DNA from: Nematostella vectensis
Taxonomy: Eukaryota > Cnidaria > Anthozoa > Actiniaria > Edwardsiidae
Assembly: GCF_932526225.1 (NCBI RefSeq)
Contig: NC_064048.1
Location: forward strand, 7,109,015-7,173,014
Direction of reading: 5' to 3'
DNA: 64,000 bases
The notes beneath the pieces were generated by a model. That model searched no databases. It saw nothing but the letters and a program-made list of their open reading frames with translations, and was not told the DNA's origin. Shown here in pieces: positions 37,501 to 48,411 of the stretch; position 1 is the stretch's first letter, and each line of letters starts with the position of its first letter. A program made the position numbers and the translations under genes.

Positions 37501-40500
37501 CTATAATTTTATTGTTTAATTCATGTTTAAAAAGTAAGGTTTCACTGATATTTTATAAGCAATAAAACTTCAAAGATCACCAAAACCAGGTGATAACATA
37601 AAGCGTAGTTTTGATTCATTTCTTTGACAAGGAACTTATTTCTTTAATAAGGAACTGCTGCAGCTGTTTTGTGTTAGAGCAAGCTCTACCAAATACATTC
37701 AGGAAGATATGGATAAATGATTTAATTCAAGCTTATAATAATAAAAAAAACCACAAACAGCTGTTGTCTTTAGAACTACCATTTGCCACGTTTTTTTTAA
37801 TAGGTGAATGTGCATTGTATTTCTGATACCCATTGATCTTTGCTTAGACTTACATCAGACGCAAGCAGGCCAAAGAGAGGGCTAAACAGGGTGAGATGCG
37901 AGATGGTGAAAACACAACACAGATGGCTCTACCGCAGTTTCAAAGAGAAGAGAGGAACTATAAGCCATGTGAGCAAATTATGGTATTTTCTTCATTTTCT
38001 TAAAGAATTGTCAAGCTGACATTAAAGAAAAGCATTGGAACCCTGTCATGGGGCAAGGCTCGCTTAGAGTAATGAGGATACTGATGATTTCAAAATTAGA
38101 ATAGTTCCAATTTTTGTGATTTATAATTCTAGTGGATTTCCAAGGAACTCTTGGAAAGGTCTCTGCTTCATCTGTATCTCATCCAAGACAGATGGTTGCT
38201 ATCGACCACATCAGCAAGGCTTCAGAACAGGTAAGTTCATCTGGCACCTCTTTCAATCTTCAAGTTATTACAATGGTTATGCATTTAGGGAGGAAAAGAA
38301 GTATAGGGAAGACAGGCAAAACAAAAGTCTAAAGATTACAACGTTTCAAACTTTCCTTGCTGTCCTTCATCAGGCCTACTTCTGTATTGTCTGTCTTCCC
38401 TATACTGGGATATAAAACGTTAAACGAGACACACTGTACAAGGTTTGCAGATGCAGCAAAAGAATTAACACATCACTGGATAAGTATTATTTTTTTACTG
38501 AAATCATGTCAGACCTGTAAAGTTTTGTGGAATGCATAGATGATTTTGTATTCCAGGATAAGCAGTCCAGCTCATCAACAAAAGACATCAAACGTCGACG
38601 TCAGATATTATCAGCCATTGAGAAGGTATACGCAGGAGTTATAAACACCATGTCTGTGTTACAAGCATTAATTTGTTCCTGCAAAACAATTTTCACTCAA
38701 CAAACGTTTTTGCATTTTTAAAATGGCAGCAATTTTGTGAGGTTGCTTAAGTAAGTGAATGATAGCAAAAGTCTATATATTTGACCGCCATTTCTTTTTC
38801 TAGGCTTATGAGTACCTACTCCAACTGGATGATCTAGAACGGAAGATAACACACGTCCATCCAGAAGAAAGGTGAGTACGACCACACCCAACTTTTTTTT
38901 GGTGTTTTATTGTAAGGGAGGGTGGGGCAAAAGAAACAAAAAATCTATATTTCATAATACCCTATATCCTGTCAACACACCCAGAAAAAAACTTCTAAGC
39001 ACCTCCCTAACATTTTCCTAATGGTCTGTCCGTAATGGCTTCACAAAAAAACTTGCCGACAGTATTAATGATGAATAGCCTTTAGGTCAGGGCCCAAGTC
39101 TCAAGGCTTAGATTTTAAGAAAGTGCCAATTTCCTGTATTTGTTTTTTGAGCATTAAATCGTATATCGAACCTTTTTACCCTGCTTAGTCTGTTTTGTTT
39201 TGCTATCCAATGTCTATAATTTCTGATGGTGATGCTGTTGTTGCCTCAATCTAACCAATAGCTGCCCAAACTTACATTATATCTTGACTATTCAGGAATT
39301 CTCTACTGGAGGCGCAACAGTCCACTGGTCTGAAGCTTTTCAACCTGCTAAAGCTCAACATTCGCTCAGAGTCTATAGGGGGAAAGTGAGTCTTTTGTTT
39401 AATTGATTACTGTGGTTTTCAATAATCTCTGAAATCTCGCCAATTATTTACAACTACTAAATGGCATTTGGCTTCCGAGCCCGAATTGAAGTGGCACAAA
39501 ATATTAGTCAGAGGGCGGAAGGGTTTTTTGCAGTTGGGATGGACCAAAGTTCTCTGATTATTGAAAATCGCTGTAATTTGTTATTTACCACTTTCTTACA
39601 ATATTTGCCGTCCATATGGTGAGAGTGTACCCTTACTTTATATATCGATCTACTCTTTGATCTCTATAGATGCGATGAGGAGTACTTTGTGCAGTTGATG
39701 TCAGTGAGGAAAGGCAAGGTGCTACTAAGTCGTGTGCTACCAGCCTTGAAGCAGGTACATATTATAGAAAAAGACAGTTCCGTAATCTAGCTCTGCTGTA
39801 CTTATCGACCACGATAGCTGCTCCTAAGACATTTCCCATCTACTGAACCTCAATTTTATTTTTTGTTGTTGTTGTTTCAGCCCCAAGCGGAGGCAGTTCT
39901 GCTGGCATTAACACGGAATGTCATTTCTGTTATTAAGAAAGATAGCCAAGATGAGGTGAGAAGATGTCCTTATTCGATACTACAGTAGTTCTTTTGGAAT
40001 TCTTTTACGTATTTTCACTGATCATCATCTCGGTTTCACACGTTGTTTAGTAAACCTGCCCGATATAACAAAGGTCTTATCAGCTTATCTATTTATTCCC
40101 TCGTACCCGTCTCTCCCACTGGTCTTTATATGCAGGTGTTAAGTTGCCCTACATACGCAGATGTTATCACAGTTGATCCCACCTTTGTCGTTGTTGTTTA
40201 TAAGACCGTTGAGTTCCTCTATTTGTGCTTGTCTCACTCGTCATGTCGCACATATCGTATGCAGGTTTTACTGCTGTGATCGTGTCAGTTTTTCCAATCT
40301 CTGTATTTGTCTCACCTGGTCATCTTTTGCAGGTTTTACCGCTGTTAATCACTCCTGTGTCACGTGTCGTGGACCAAGGATCATCAGCAGTACTGTACGA
40401 GTCTCTCCGGCACATGGTCTATGCAGACGACACCTCAGCACTTCACACCATTCTACCTAATCAAGTAAGGCAACCAGTAGCAAATATTGCATGATAGTCA

Positions 40501-42545
40501 CTGTTTTCCTTTGTTGAGGTGGTGTTGCAAGGTGGTGTTACAACAAGTAGGTGCGTTACAACTTTTCGCGATACATTATATCGTATCTATTCTGACATGT
40601 TGCCAAGCAAATGTCACACGGAATAACTTTCCAGATATTCGTCATTCTGTGTTGCATGTTTTTGAAGCGGGTTCCAAAACATGTTGCCGAGTGAAATGAT
40701 GTGCGGAAAGTTGTGTTGCGCGATATGTTACACGGTCAAAAACTTTCTACGATACAACGTATCGCGAACAGTTTTTGTTGCATGTTATCCCGACCACCTT
40801 TAGAGTTTTGGGATTTTCATAAACCTTTTACCACTGACAGAATCCAGGTTACAAAGCTTGCTGGATAGCAAAGGCGTGGCCTCTTTAGAGGCCTTTGGTG
40901 GTTGGCCTACTAGCAGAGCTCTTTTCCTGTTTGTTTCTATCAGTTCACTGTGCCGCGTCTCTGTGGTTTCGCATTCTCTTTTGTTTATGTTGGCAGGAAA
41001 AGCATCTGCCGAAAGCATTTGGTGGTGAAAGGTTTTAAGACAGCGCATGCTGCTTGCTGGATAGCAAAGGCGTGGCCTCTTTAGAGTCCTTTGGTGGTTG
41101 GCCTACTAGCAGAGCTCTTTTCCTGTTTGTTTCTATCAGTTCACTGTGCCGCGTCTCTATTTTTCGCATGCTCTTTTGTTTGTGTTGGCAGGAAAAGCAT
41201 CTGCCGAAGGCATTTAGTGGTGAAAGGTTTTAAGACAGCGCATGCTGAGTAGGGTAATTCAAGTATGTTTTTTCTCTCTATTCTTGTTTTATAGTTCGGC
41301 GCTAGTCTATTAAACTCTCTTCTGAAGTCGTGCTCTTCACTCTCAAGTTCAATGGACGAAAGCATGGGTGACTTCCATCAGTTATGGTAAGCTTACAAAT
41401 ACAGCTGTTGTATTGCTATGTTATATTTCCAGCCGATGTCGGGCGTTGAGGGTCTTATGCTCCTCCGACCAACTAACTGATGGGAACATGTACTGCGGAC
41501 TCACTGAAACGGCTAGTAATCGAGCCTATGGCCCGGCCATTTAAGACAATTTTCCATATACCAGAGTCGAATATAATCTTTTGTAGAATAGAACGTTAAG
41601 AGAAAGCGGACATCTAACTTAGCCCTATCCTTAGAGGATAAAAGTAGTAAAGCGTTGAATGCCTCAACAGTGTTATCACTGTTGTTTAAAAGCGTCAATT
41701 GCACCATTGGCAATCGATACAGAAACATTAAGAAAATATTGGGGGGGGGGGGGGGGCACATCTACGCTTCTACTGGTCATTTCCTTGTGTTTATTTGATA
41801 TTGGAGGGTACGTGCCCCCAGTGCCGCACCCCCTATTACGGCCCTGCTCATTCCAAGGTAAGAGTTTAATGGGGTTCTTGTCTTCCTACCTGTCTAACAG
41901 AGGTATTCATCTCTTTCTAGGGAAAAGTTAGTAAGTGATGTTGTCAAGGAGTTCCACAGTGTTCCTGTCACTCTGCTTGCCAAGAATGTGCTAGCAATTA
42001 CTCCCTTTGTGGGAACGCTGTGTGAATGTACGAGTCCCGATGTTTCGACAAGCTTACAGGAACACTATAGGTTAGTCAAAGAGCATTTACGCTCTCATTA
42101 GTATGACGCTTTTTTACACCTGTTTTTTTTTTTTTTTTGGTCCACGCTTATTTGCTTATTTCTTTGATACCCATGAATCGCTGCAGGTTATTACATGGAT
42201 TCTATAGGTACAACTTTATTTGAAATAAGTGCGCATGCGCTCTTAAAAGTTAAGATATTATTCATATAAATATGACACTTTTCAAGAAATGAACCGCTTG
42301 CGTCACGCCCTTTTGTTTTCGTAGACATAAAAAATAGTAAATGGATTCTCGAACAACGTGAGTTAAGAAGTTGGCGAAAATGCCGGTGTGCTACTTCAAT
42401 AGTCCAATTTCCATAACTTCACTAATCAAATCGAGAACCATAATCTTTGAATCCGATTTCGATTTCTAGCTTACCAAACTAACGATTCTCTCTGTATTTG
42501 AATTCTAGGAATGCTATTCTAACTAAAGAAGAATCAAAGAAGTAA
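28503..42545 (+). CDS. PATL1: PATL1: Pat1-family mRNA decapping activator
   Basis: Pat1 proteins bridge deadenylated mRNA, the Lsm1-7 ring, DDX6 and the decapping enzyme in P-bodies. Twenty coding exons, all phases consistent, give 833 residues: 28503-28544, 28649-28751, 30488-30642, 30799-30879, 32290-32370, 33762-33899, 34810-35181, 35514-35676, 36554-36903, 37848-37968, 38133-38230, 38557-38625, 38804-38871, 39296-39385, 39670-39754, 39881-39955, 40333-40464, 41295-41386, 41921-42070, 42509-42545. The N-terminus has the conserved acidic NEDTFGSG then [12 protein letters not shown] motif known to bind DDX6. A Pro/Gln/Met-rich linker (exons 7-9, many PQ and MM) follows. The C-terminal alpha-helical Pat1 domain starts in exon 9 ([17 protein letters not shown]) and includes [24 protein letters not shown] and [12 protein letters not shown]. 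An alternative NAGNAG acceptor at 35511-35516 would remove one Gln. Introns hold several repeats, listed separately. Confidence 0.93.
29695..30487 (+). repeat. Minisatellite ending at PATL1 exon 3 acceptor
   Basis: About 18 imperfect copies of a 43-46 base unit (CTCCTGGTAGTCACCACATT, then GCCTACATGTTTTTCATA). The last copy reads GTGTTTTTCAG and is the 3' splice site of exon 3. Units differ by single substitutions and small indels. Confidence 0.92.
30898..31142. mobile_element. MITE, family F, in PATL1 intron 4
   Basis: Inverted ends AGTGTTCATTAA and TTAATGAACACT with extended G-rich/C-rich inner arms (CAAGGGGGG at the left, CCCCCCTCTG at the right). Non-coding. It starts 19 bases after the exon 4 donor. 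Confidence 0.75.
31146..31760 (+). mobile_element. LINE 3' fragment with 15-bp target duplication
   Basis: The direct repeat AAAGAAAGCATGCAC at 31146-31160 and 31746-31760 brackets the insert. Within it, 31166-31705 encodes the C-terminal end of a LINE ORF2 in one open frame: an RT thumb region ([19 protein letters not shown]) followed by [19 protein letters not shown] and [16 protein letters not shown], ending in TAG. The 3' end carries GATGAATGAA-type simple repeats. This is a severely 5'-truncated insertion in PATL1 intron 4, on the sense strand. Confidence 0.88.
33584..33621. repeat. Near-perfect hairpin in PATL1 intron 5
   Basis: GCAGTTCGCC followed by ATAAAACATGTTTTTA and GGCGAACTGC. 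The arms pair over about 17 bases with almost no loop. It could be the end or centre of a DNA element. Confidence 0.6.
36079..36296. repeat. Intron duplication, copy 1 (PATL1 intron 8)
   Basis: About 215 bases nearly identical to 37084-37301 (offset 1005), beginning ACCCTCCACAAGTAAG and including CATGGCTTTACCCATGGCATG. The two copies lie on either side of exon 9. It could be a dispersed repeat or a local duplication. Confidence 0.85.
36455..36515. repeat. MITE family J fragment (PATL1 intron 8)
   Basis: AATCCATGTATCTTAACCTG then CAGTGGTTCATGGGT matches the terminal repeat of the full element at 57785-57960. Another fragment is at about 42168-42225 in the last PATL1 intron. Confidence 0.55.
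37084..37301. repeat. Intron duplication, copy 2 (PATL1 intron 9)
   Basis: The partner of 36079-36296. A further short fragment (GTGCATCAGATAGGG) follows at about 37343-37358. The copies differ at roughly one base in 15. Confidence 0.85.
38301..38405. repeat. Inverted repeat in PATL1 intron 11
   Basis: A perfect 15-base inverted repeat: GTATAGGGAAGACAG at 38301-38315 and CTGTCTTCCCTATAC at 38391-38405, with a 75-base loop. MITE-like. Confidence 0.7.
40225..40362 (+). repeat. Duplicated splice acceptor before PATL1 exon 17
   Basis: A decoy copy of the intron end and first exon bases (ATGCAGGTTTTACTGCTGT at 40260) lies about 70 bases upstream of the real junction (TTGCAGGTTTTACCGCTGT, exon from 40333). 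Flanking TTTGTGCTTGTCTCACTCGTCAT and TTTGTCTCACCTGGTCAT also match. Confidence 0.7.
40856..41247. repeat. 196-bp tandem duplication in PATL1 intron 17
   Basis: Two adjacent copies start with GCTTGCTGGATAGCAAAGG (40856 and 41052) and end in AAGACAGCGCATGCTG. They are about 95% identical, so the duplication is recent. Confidence 0.9.
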
Positions 42546-44858
42546 AGGCGCACAAGTAGATATCGGAATGTCAAGATAGGTCAACAGATTTGTAGTAATG
42601 TAACATTGTGATGTCAGCGTGACGGAAGGTAAGGAACCTCGCAGACGTCAATCGCATAGCAAGTTCATGAGATGTTTAGATAAAGATATAGACCGTTATG
42701 GAGCCAAATTTAAAATTCAACCTTCATGTATAGCGGGCTTTCATCCAGCTGCGATCTTCGATAGAAAGGGTACTTTTCAAAGTCGCGGTTTCAATAGTTT
42801 GCCTCAGTCAAAATCTAAATGTGGTCCTCTTGGCGTCAACCTCTATTAATATATACAGCTGATTCCCTTTAACTTGGGCCTTCATGATGAGTCAAATTGT
42901 TTGGAAAAATGGAGCTCGAGCTATCAAGGGTCTAGAAAATCAGTATTCACTTCGATAAAGAAAGATGCTTTATTTCTGTACAATTCGAGTGATCGTAATT
43001 CATCTGTATTTAGAAATACCAATGGTACGAATCTTTATAATCGTTTCGTATGTATCTTTATGTGGTCGCAACGATGCAAGTATATTTCAAACATGCCTAA
43101 GGTATCATGGCCAATGAATTTCTTGCATGGTTTCGCCCCCCCAAAAAAAAACATTTAACTGCACAAAGCAAGACATTGATTGGCCAGGGGTTGTTTTTAG
43201 TGACAACCTAGATCATAGACGCATTATACCCCGCAGCTCTAGATTATGAAGTATTGTCACTTCTTCCTTTTGCTTTTATAAAATGTCTCTTTTGTTCAAG
43301 GTGATAACATTTTGAAATACCATAAGTTTTAACAGAACTTAGAAATGATTATCTGTTATTAAATTCTCTGTACCAATACGTTTGGAAAGGAATAATAAGG
43401 TTAAGAGGTTGTAATATGAACAAGTTAGTCTATCCGAAATTTATAGGAACAATAAATGCACAAAAATGAATGTTTTCGATTTTCAGGAGAATCTTATATT
43501 TATTTACCTTTCGAATTTCATAAAAATAGCACAGGAAAAATGAGTGACATCTAAGTAGCATATTTGTGCGGGTCTAAAATATACAGTAACATGTACAGCA
43601 TAAAGCTCGAGCTAAGTAGATATCAAACGTTGCTTACTGAAATAACACTTCTAACAGTGTTTGTAAAAATGCCTACCCAGAACGGCGTAAATCCCCCCTG
43701 TGTTTAATGTTACATTGACTTTGGAGAGAATGAACGAATGTAATACGAACTATAACTGAATTTTGAAAATAAATTCGACTTTTCTACACGTGTATTTGTG
43801 CTGTTATTGGGCTTAAAATGTCGATGGGTTTGCTGAGTAAACAAGGGTCTGCATGCTGTTGAAACCATTTCTTTGACGACGACGGAAAAAATTAAAGCAA
43901 TGGGTCTCTGTTGCCCTAGCTACTATTGGCAGTATTTTACATCCGGGCGGTGACCAGTGCTAATAGATCACTGTTTGTCCAATAGCGACAGTTTTCCCTG
44001 ATTTGATTGCTTTTTTTAATAAGAAAGATCACACTTCTAACGTATTACAAAAGTTTTTCTAGCAGCCGCTCAGACATGGACGCTACGTGAGCAATTTTAA
44101 TAACTTTTAATCTTTTAACATCAAGAGCTTTTGGTTATATATAGTTCTGGTAATATACATCGTTTGAAGATTAGAATTGTTACGGCACATCAAGTCAAAC
44201 CCATACAAGAAAGCCAATTTCAAAACGTCCATCAGCGAATGTATGTCTGTATGTCGAATGTATGTCTTTCGTTAAAATTGAAGTGCAACTCTCAAAGAAC
44301 TTCCCAGGTTAGGCATAGTAATTGAAATTATAGTAATGGAATAGTCGACGAATTGCCAACAAAGGCAACCACTGCAGCAACAATAACTGGCAACTACAAC
44401 AAAGCAGATCGCATATCGAAGTTTGGAGATCTTCCTTAGGCTGAGGCATAGAACAAAGGGCAAGAAGAAAAACTTTAAAAAAATTACCCTTCCTTTTTCC
44501 CCATTTATTTTGGCGTATGCACAGTGAATGAGATATATGATGTAGTTGGAAACCTACACTCAAGAACATCAGCTGGCTGTTCGCTTTTATCTTTCTTTGT
44601 CGACCAAATAACAAGAGGCGGCAACAACAACGGGGGCAGTAGCAACAACGCACAGCACTTAGGTTTGGAGATTTCCTTGTGCTTAAGAACTTCTTCCTTT
44701 AAAAGGTTGTGGGACATTCCACTTTATCATCGAAGTTTTGTTTTGTCAAGAAAATAACCATTCTTTCGTATTTGCTTTAGTATTGTGGATATCAATCAAC
44801 AATTGATATTATCATAAATAACAGTGGAATAATAAACTCAAGTAACGTTGCACCGTGC
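42546..44858. other. PATL1 3' flank and intergenic spacer
   Basis: It probably includes the PATL1 3' UTR. AATAAA at 43451-43456 and again near 43766 are possible polyadenylation signals. Open frames at 42619-42849 and 42874-43158 have no recognised domain. The region 44272-44717 holds diverged internal repeats (GTTTGGAGAT.TTCCTT twice). No gene is supported. Confidence 0.5.
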
Positions 44859-45804
44859 ATGGAACTGTTTAATACTCCTACCAAAATAATGGCGCTTAAC
44901 ATCGGCTACATAGCGATCGCCTTCTTTAGCATAATAGGGAACTCGCTTATTATTAGCATAATCCACAGGACCTCCATATGAGAACAGCCACAAACCTACT
45001 CATCCTCGAAATGGCCATCTCTGATCTACTACTCCCTATCGTTTACGTCCCTCTTCATTTGTACTACAGGTTTAATGGACCCGCGTGGCATATTCACGGC
45101 GCTCTTGGGTCCATCTTCTGTCGCTTGTCTGTATTTCTGATATCCGAATCTATCTCTGTATCTATACTCAGCATGATGGCCATAGCTTTTGATCGCTTCT
45201 TCGCTGTACTGTTCCCACTCAAGGCAAAGCTACGTACAACACGATCGCGTATCTTAACCATCGCAACTATCTGGGATTTGTCCTTTGCGTTTTACTTCAT
45301 TGACGTATTGAAATTCGAGCTCATAGAGTACCGTGACTTTTCCTACTGCGTTTTAACCGCGTGGTTCCTCAAATTACGGCGCAGCTATGATTTATTTGCG
45401 CTCTTTGTCTTCCCGCTCCTACTTCTCACCGTGTTCTGTACAGTTCTCATCGTAAACTACGCATGCGCAAAATCCCTGGAAAGCAGACATCAGAGCGCGT
45501 TGCTAGGGAGGAAGCACGCTCAAGGAGAGTAATCATGATGACGGTTGCCGTGGTGATCGTGTTTGCTTTCGTTATCTCACCGCTTAGGATTCTGGGAATG
45601 TGGAGCATCTACAGACACCGGCGGTTATCTTGCTGGATTAGCACATTTTTTCCTTTGGCCGACTTCATGTTGCGTTCGAGTTGTGCACTCAACCCTTATA
45701 TTTATTTTGCATTCATTTAGAATTATCGTCATGGGTTGCTTGCAACGTTGCGTGCGATGGTAAGGTGTAGATGTAGGAAGATTACAGTAGATCAGCAACC
45801 TTGA
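44859..45804 (+). pseudogene. Rhodopsin-class GPCR pseudogene 1
   Basis: All seven-helix landmarks can be followed through three frames. TM1 has IGNSLII (from ATG 44859). The frame breaks at about 44976, and TM2 continues from 44978 as NLLILEMAISDLLLP. TM3 ends in the DRY-like AFDRFFAVLFPLK. TM5 is followed by another frame break near 45490-45510, where intracellular loop 3 and TM6 continue as AREEARSRRVIMMTVAVV and FAFVISPLRI. TM7 has the NPxxY motif (ALNPYIYFAF) and then an in-frame TAG at 45718; the cytoplasmic tail (NYRHGLLATLRAMV) continues to TGA at 45802. Two frameshifts and one stop make it a pseudogene, apparently recent because every motif is legible. The ligand type (perhaps peptide or amine) cannot be told. 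Confidence 0.85.
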
Positions 45805-46800
45805 AGCAAAAAAGCACTTTTTACAGCCTGTAAGATGGAGGACAAAGAGAATGGAAGACAAAGAGAATGGTCGTCATTAAATATTTCACTTACTCAATTT
45901 TGGATATATCGATGTATCTGTATTTGCGGCCTGGATTTCCTTTTTTGATGCTCCATTGTATTTTTTATCATAAAATTAACTCTGTTTATCTGATTGCATA
46001 TCTAGATTAAATTTTGTTTCAGTCATTTTGCCCTTCGTCAACGATGTAATCCTGATATCTTAATGCAACAAATATCCCCTTTACTCCTGTTAGGTACGAA
46101 ATCTAATCAAAATCCTGATTATGAATGTGTAGTTCCAGAAAATATCCAAACCACCCTCCCCCCTCTAACTGTTTACTCAGATGTTACTAACAAGAGAGAG
46201 ATGCATTGTCATTACCAACGGGGAATGTTCGTAAAGTAAATATGTCAATTGGTTCATATTGGATTCACGCATTGTTTTTAACCAACATTTTGATTTTTTG
46301 GAGATTTTCATTTTTTTTTGTTTAAATCACTTTGTGTATACAAATGAGTTTGAGAGCGGTCTTTAATAACTGGGGGGCTGTGTTTTTGCAAAACCCTGGG
46401 GTCAAAAATTGTGACCTCCCTCAAATCCAAGTCCAAAAATCCCCTAAACAGGAGGCCCCCAAAAATTTGGGGAGGGTATTTTTGAAGGCTGTAAATTTTT
46501 TTTGACCTGCTTTCTTTTCTTTTTTTTTTTTTTTTTTTTTTTGCCCCGACAACCGACGAAGGGCTAACGCTCGAAATGTCAGCGCAACCATTCTGTTTCA
46601 CAGAGGCGTTCAACATACTTTTTCAACCTTGGGTTGATTTATACCTTAACTACACCACGCCTACACAGACCATCTAGCTTTTCTACAGCTTCTCTGTATT
46701 GTGTTTCTAGTTGTACTTATTGACTTGTGCTCTGCTCTTCAATCAAGATTCTTAAATCTATGGAGATAGCACTGACTTGGTCTAGCAATATTGCTTTCTA
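45805..46800. other. Intergenic, repeat debris
   Basis: Contains a poly-T run at 46515-46542 followed by CCGACGAAGGGCTAACGCTC, a phrase that occurs in several dispersed repeats. No gene is supported. Confidence 0.5.
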
Positions 46801-47002
46801 ATGCCTTGTGCACACTAGCAACATAAAAACATAACGACATGGGCGCACTATGTTTAGCCCGACATAACGACATGAACATAATGACATAAAAGAAAAGACA
46901 TGTTTTTTCTCTTATATCGTTATGTCTATGTCGGTGTGTCGAAGATAAGAGTGCGCTCGCCTATGTCGTTATGTCGATATGTCGCTAGTGTGCACTAGGC
47001 AT
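46801..47002. mobile_element. MITE, family D (copy 1)
   Basis: Ends ATGCCTTGTGCACACTAGC and GCTAGTGTGCACTAGGCAT are inverted repeats. Inside are repeated ACATAACGACAT and its complement. A related diverged copy lies at about 59780-60015 in CIAO3. Confidence 0.8.
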
Positions 47003-47039
47003 AAGGGGACGTTAAGTGGTTATAGACAAAAACAACGGT

Positions 47040-47755
47040 ATGGCGCATAATTGGGAGAATAGTACTTCATTGAACAGCACAATCCAATCAAACTCGACCA
47101 TAGAATGCCCATTTGATATCTTCGCTAGTTCGACATCACACATAGCGCTAATGGTGGCTATTTTTCTCTTGCCATTCTTAGCACAGCGGGCAATACCGTC
47201 ATCATTATCATTGTCCGCCAAAACCCTTATATGCGCACGCAACAAACCTACTCATTGCAAAAATGGCACTGTCGGATCTTGGCTACCCGGTTTTTTGCAT
47301 ACCGATCAAGCTGAACCTTCTATTACTCCGTTTGGGTGGTGCAATCCGCATGACCAAGTTACACGTGTAAGATTATATATATACTCCGTGATCTACGCAT
47401 CCGTCGGCGTCCCGGCCTTTACTTTTGTTGCCATTGCGACGGAACGATTGATCGCCGTAGTATTTCCGCTGAAGACTCGTCACCTTTCGACTAACGCTCG
47501 GATATTCACGATATTATTCATCTGGTCGCTGGCGATAACTGCTTCAACCGTCAATGATCGCTGTTCCATATATACTCTTTTAATTCTGCTGAATACTGCG
47601 TGAACTCCCTTATTGCTCGGACAATCCCAGAAACACGAAAAAGTTGTGTATTTTGCAGGCGCCTCTACTTTCATTTTCGTGGTCATTTGATTCCTAGTCT
47701 CCGCTTTATTCTACGCAATCATCATCTACAAGCTCAAGGAGGAGGATTAAGTATT
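47040..47755 (+). pseudogene. Rhodopsin-class GPCR pseudogene 2, truncated
   Basis: It starts at ATG 47040 with an Asn-rich extracellular N-terminus (several N-x-S/T sites). After a frame shift near 47165, TM1 reads AGNTVIIII. After another near 47245, TM2 reads NLLIAKMALSDLGYP. The frame of the first ATG then covers TM3 with a DRY-like ATERLIAVVFPLK and TM4 (ARIFTILFIWSL), ending in TGA at 47601. TM5 remnants (GASTFIFVVI, stop, FLVSALFYAIIIYKLKEED) run to about 47750. TM6 and TM7 are absent; the DIRS element begins about 120 bases further on. Related to pseudogene 1 in TM2 and TM3, so probably a tandem duplicate. Confidence 0.8.
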
Positions 47756-48411
47756 TGCGTTTACCAGTGACTGGAGGGCAGCTTTTATGGATGAAATTAT
47801 GTCGGGGTTGAGGTGACCACGTGATTGAGGTGCTTCTGTACTCTCGTTTATTTATTGTTTTGTACATACATGTATTGTGATTGCACTTCATAACTGTCGA
47901 CTTCATATAACAATGCTTTTTCTTCGCTGAAATACAGCTTCTTAAATCAAATAACCAGAAAAACTAACGTGTGGGTCCTCTGTGTTCCGGGCCCCTTCTC
48001 TTCACGGTCCACCCCATATCTCGTCTTTTTGCTTCGCACAGGACACATGTGTTGTCCAAGATTGGGCCAAAGTATACTTCTCTATCCAATGAAACATGGA
48101 AAAATAATGGCAAAAAGCTATTTGGCCAAGAGTTTTAGCAACGCCTCAAGCAGCGTGCAGAAACAGCAAAGGCTTCATTTGTCCCTCGTCAGGAACATGG
48201 CAGCGGGGAGGCACAGCGTACGGCCAGTACAGCACAAGAGGTCGGGGTCAGTTCAGATCAACCAGACCAATCAGGAGAAGGGACAGAGGATTTATGCCCA
48301 GCTCAACCCAGTCAACACCTCAACAATAAACAGTCATGGTATGTTTATCACACCTCCCCAGGAAAACCTAGTCATAGGGGGCGAACAGCTCACTTTTATT
48401 CAAATTGGCTA

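Noticed and set aside
42619-43158. Two small plus-strand frames downstream of PATL1
   Set aside because: No recognised domain, no plausible start context, and a position expected for the PATL1 3' UTR.
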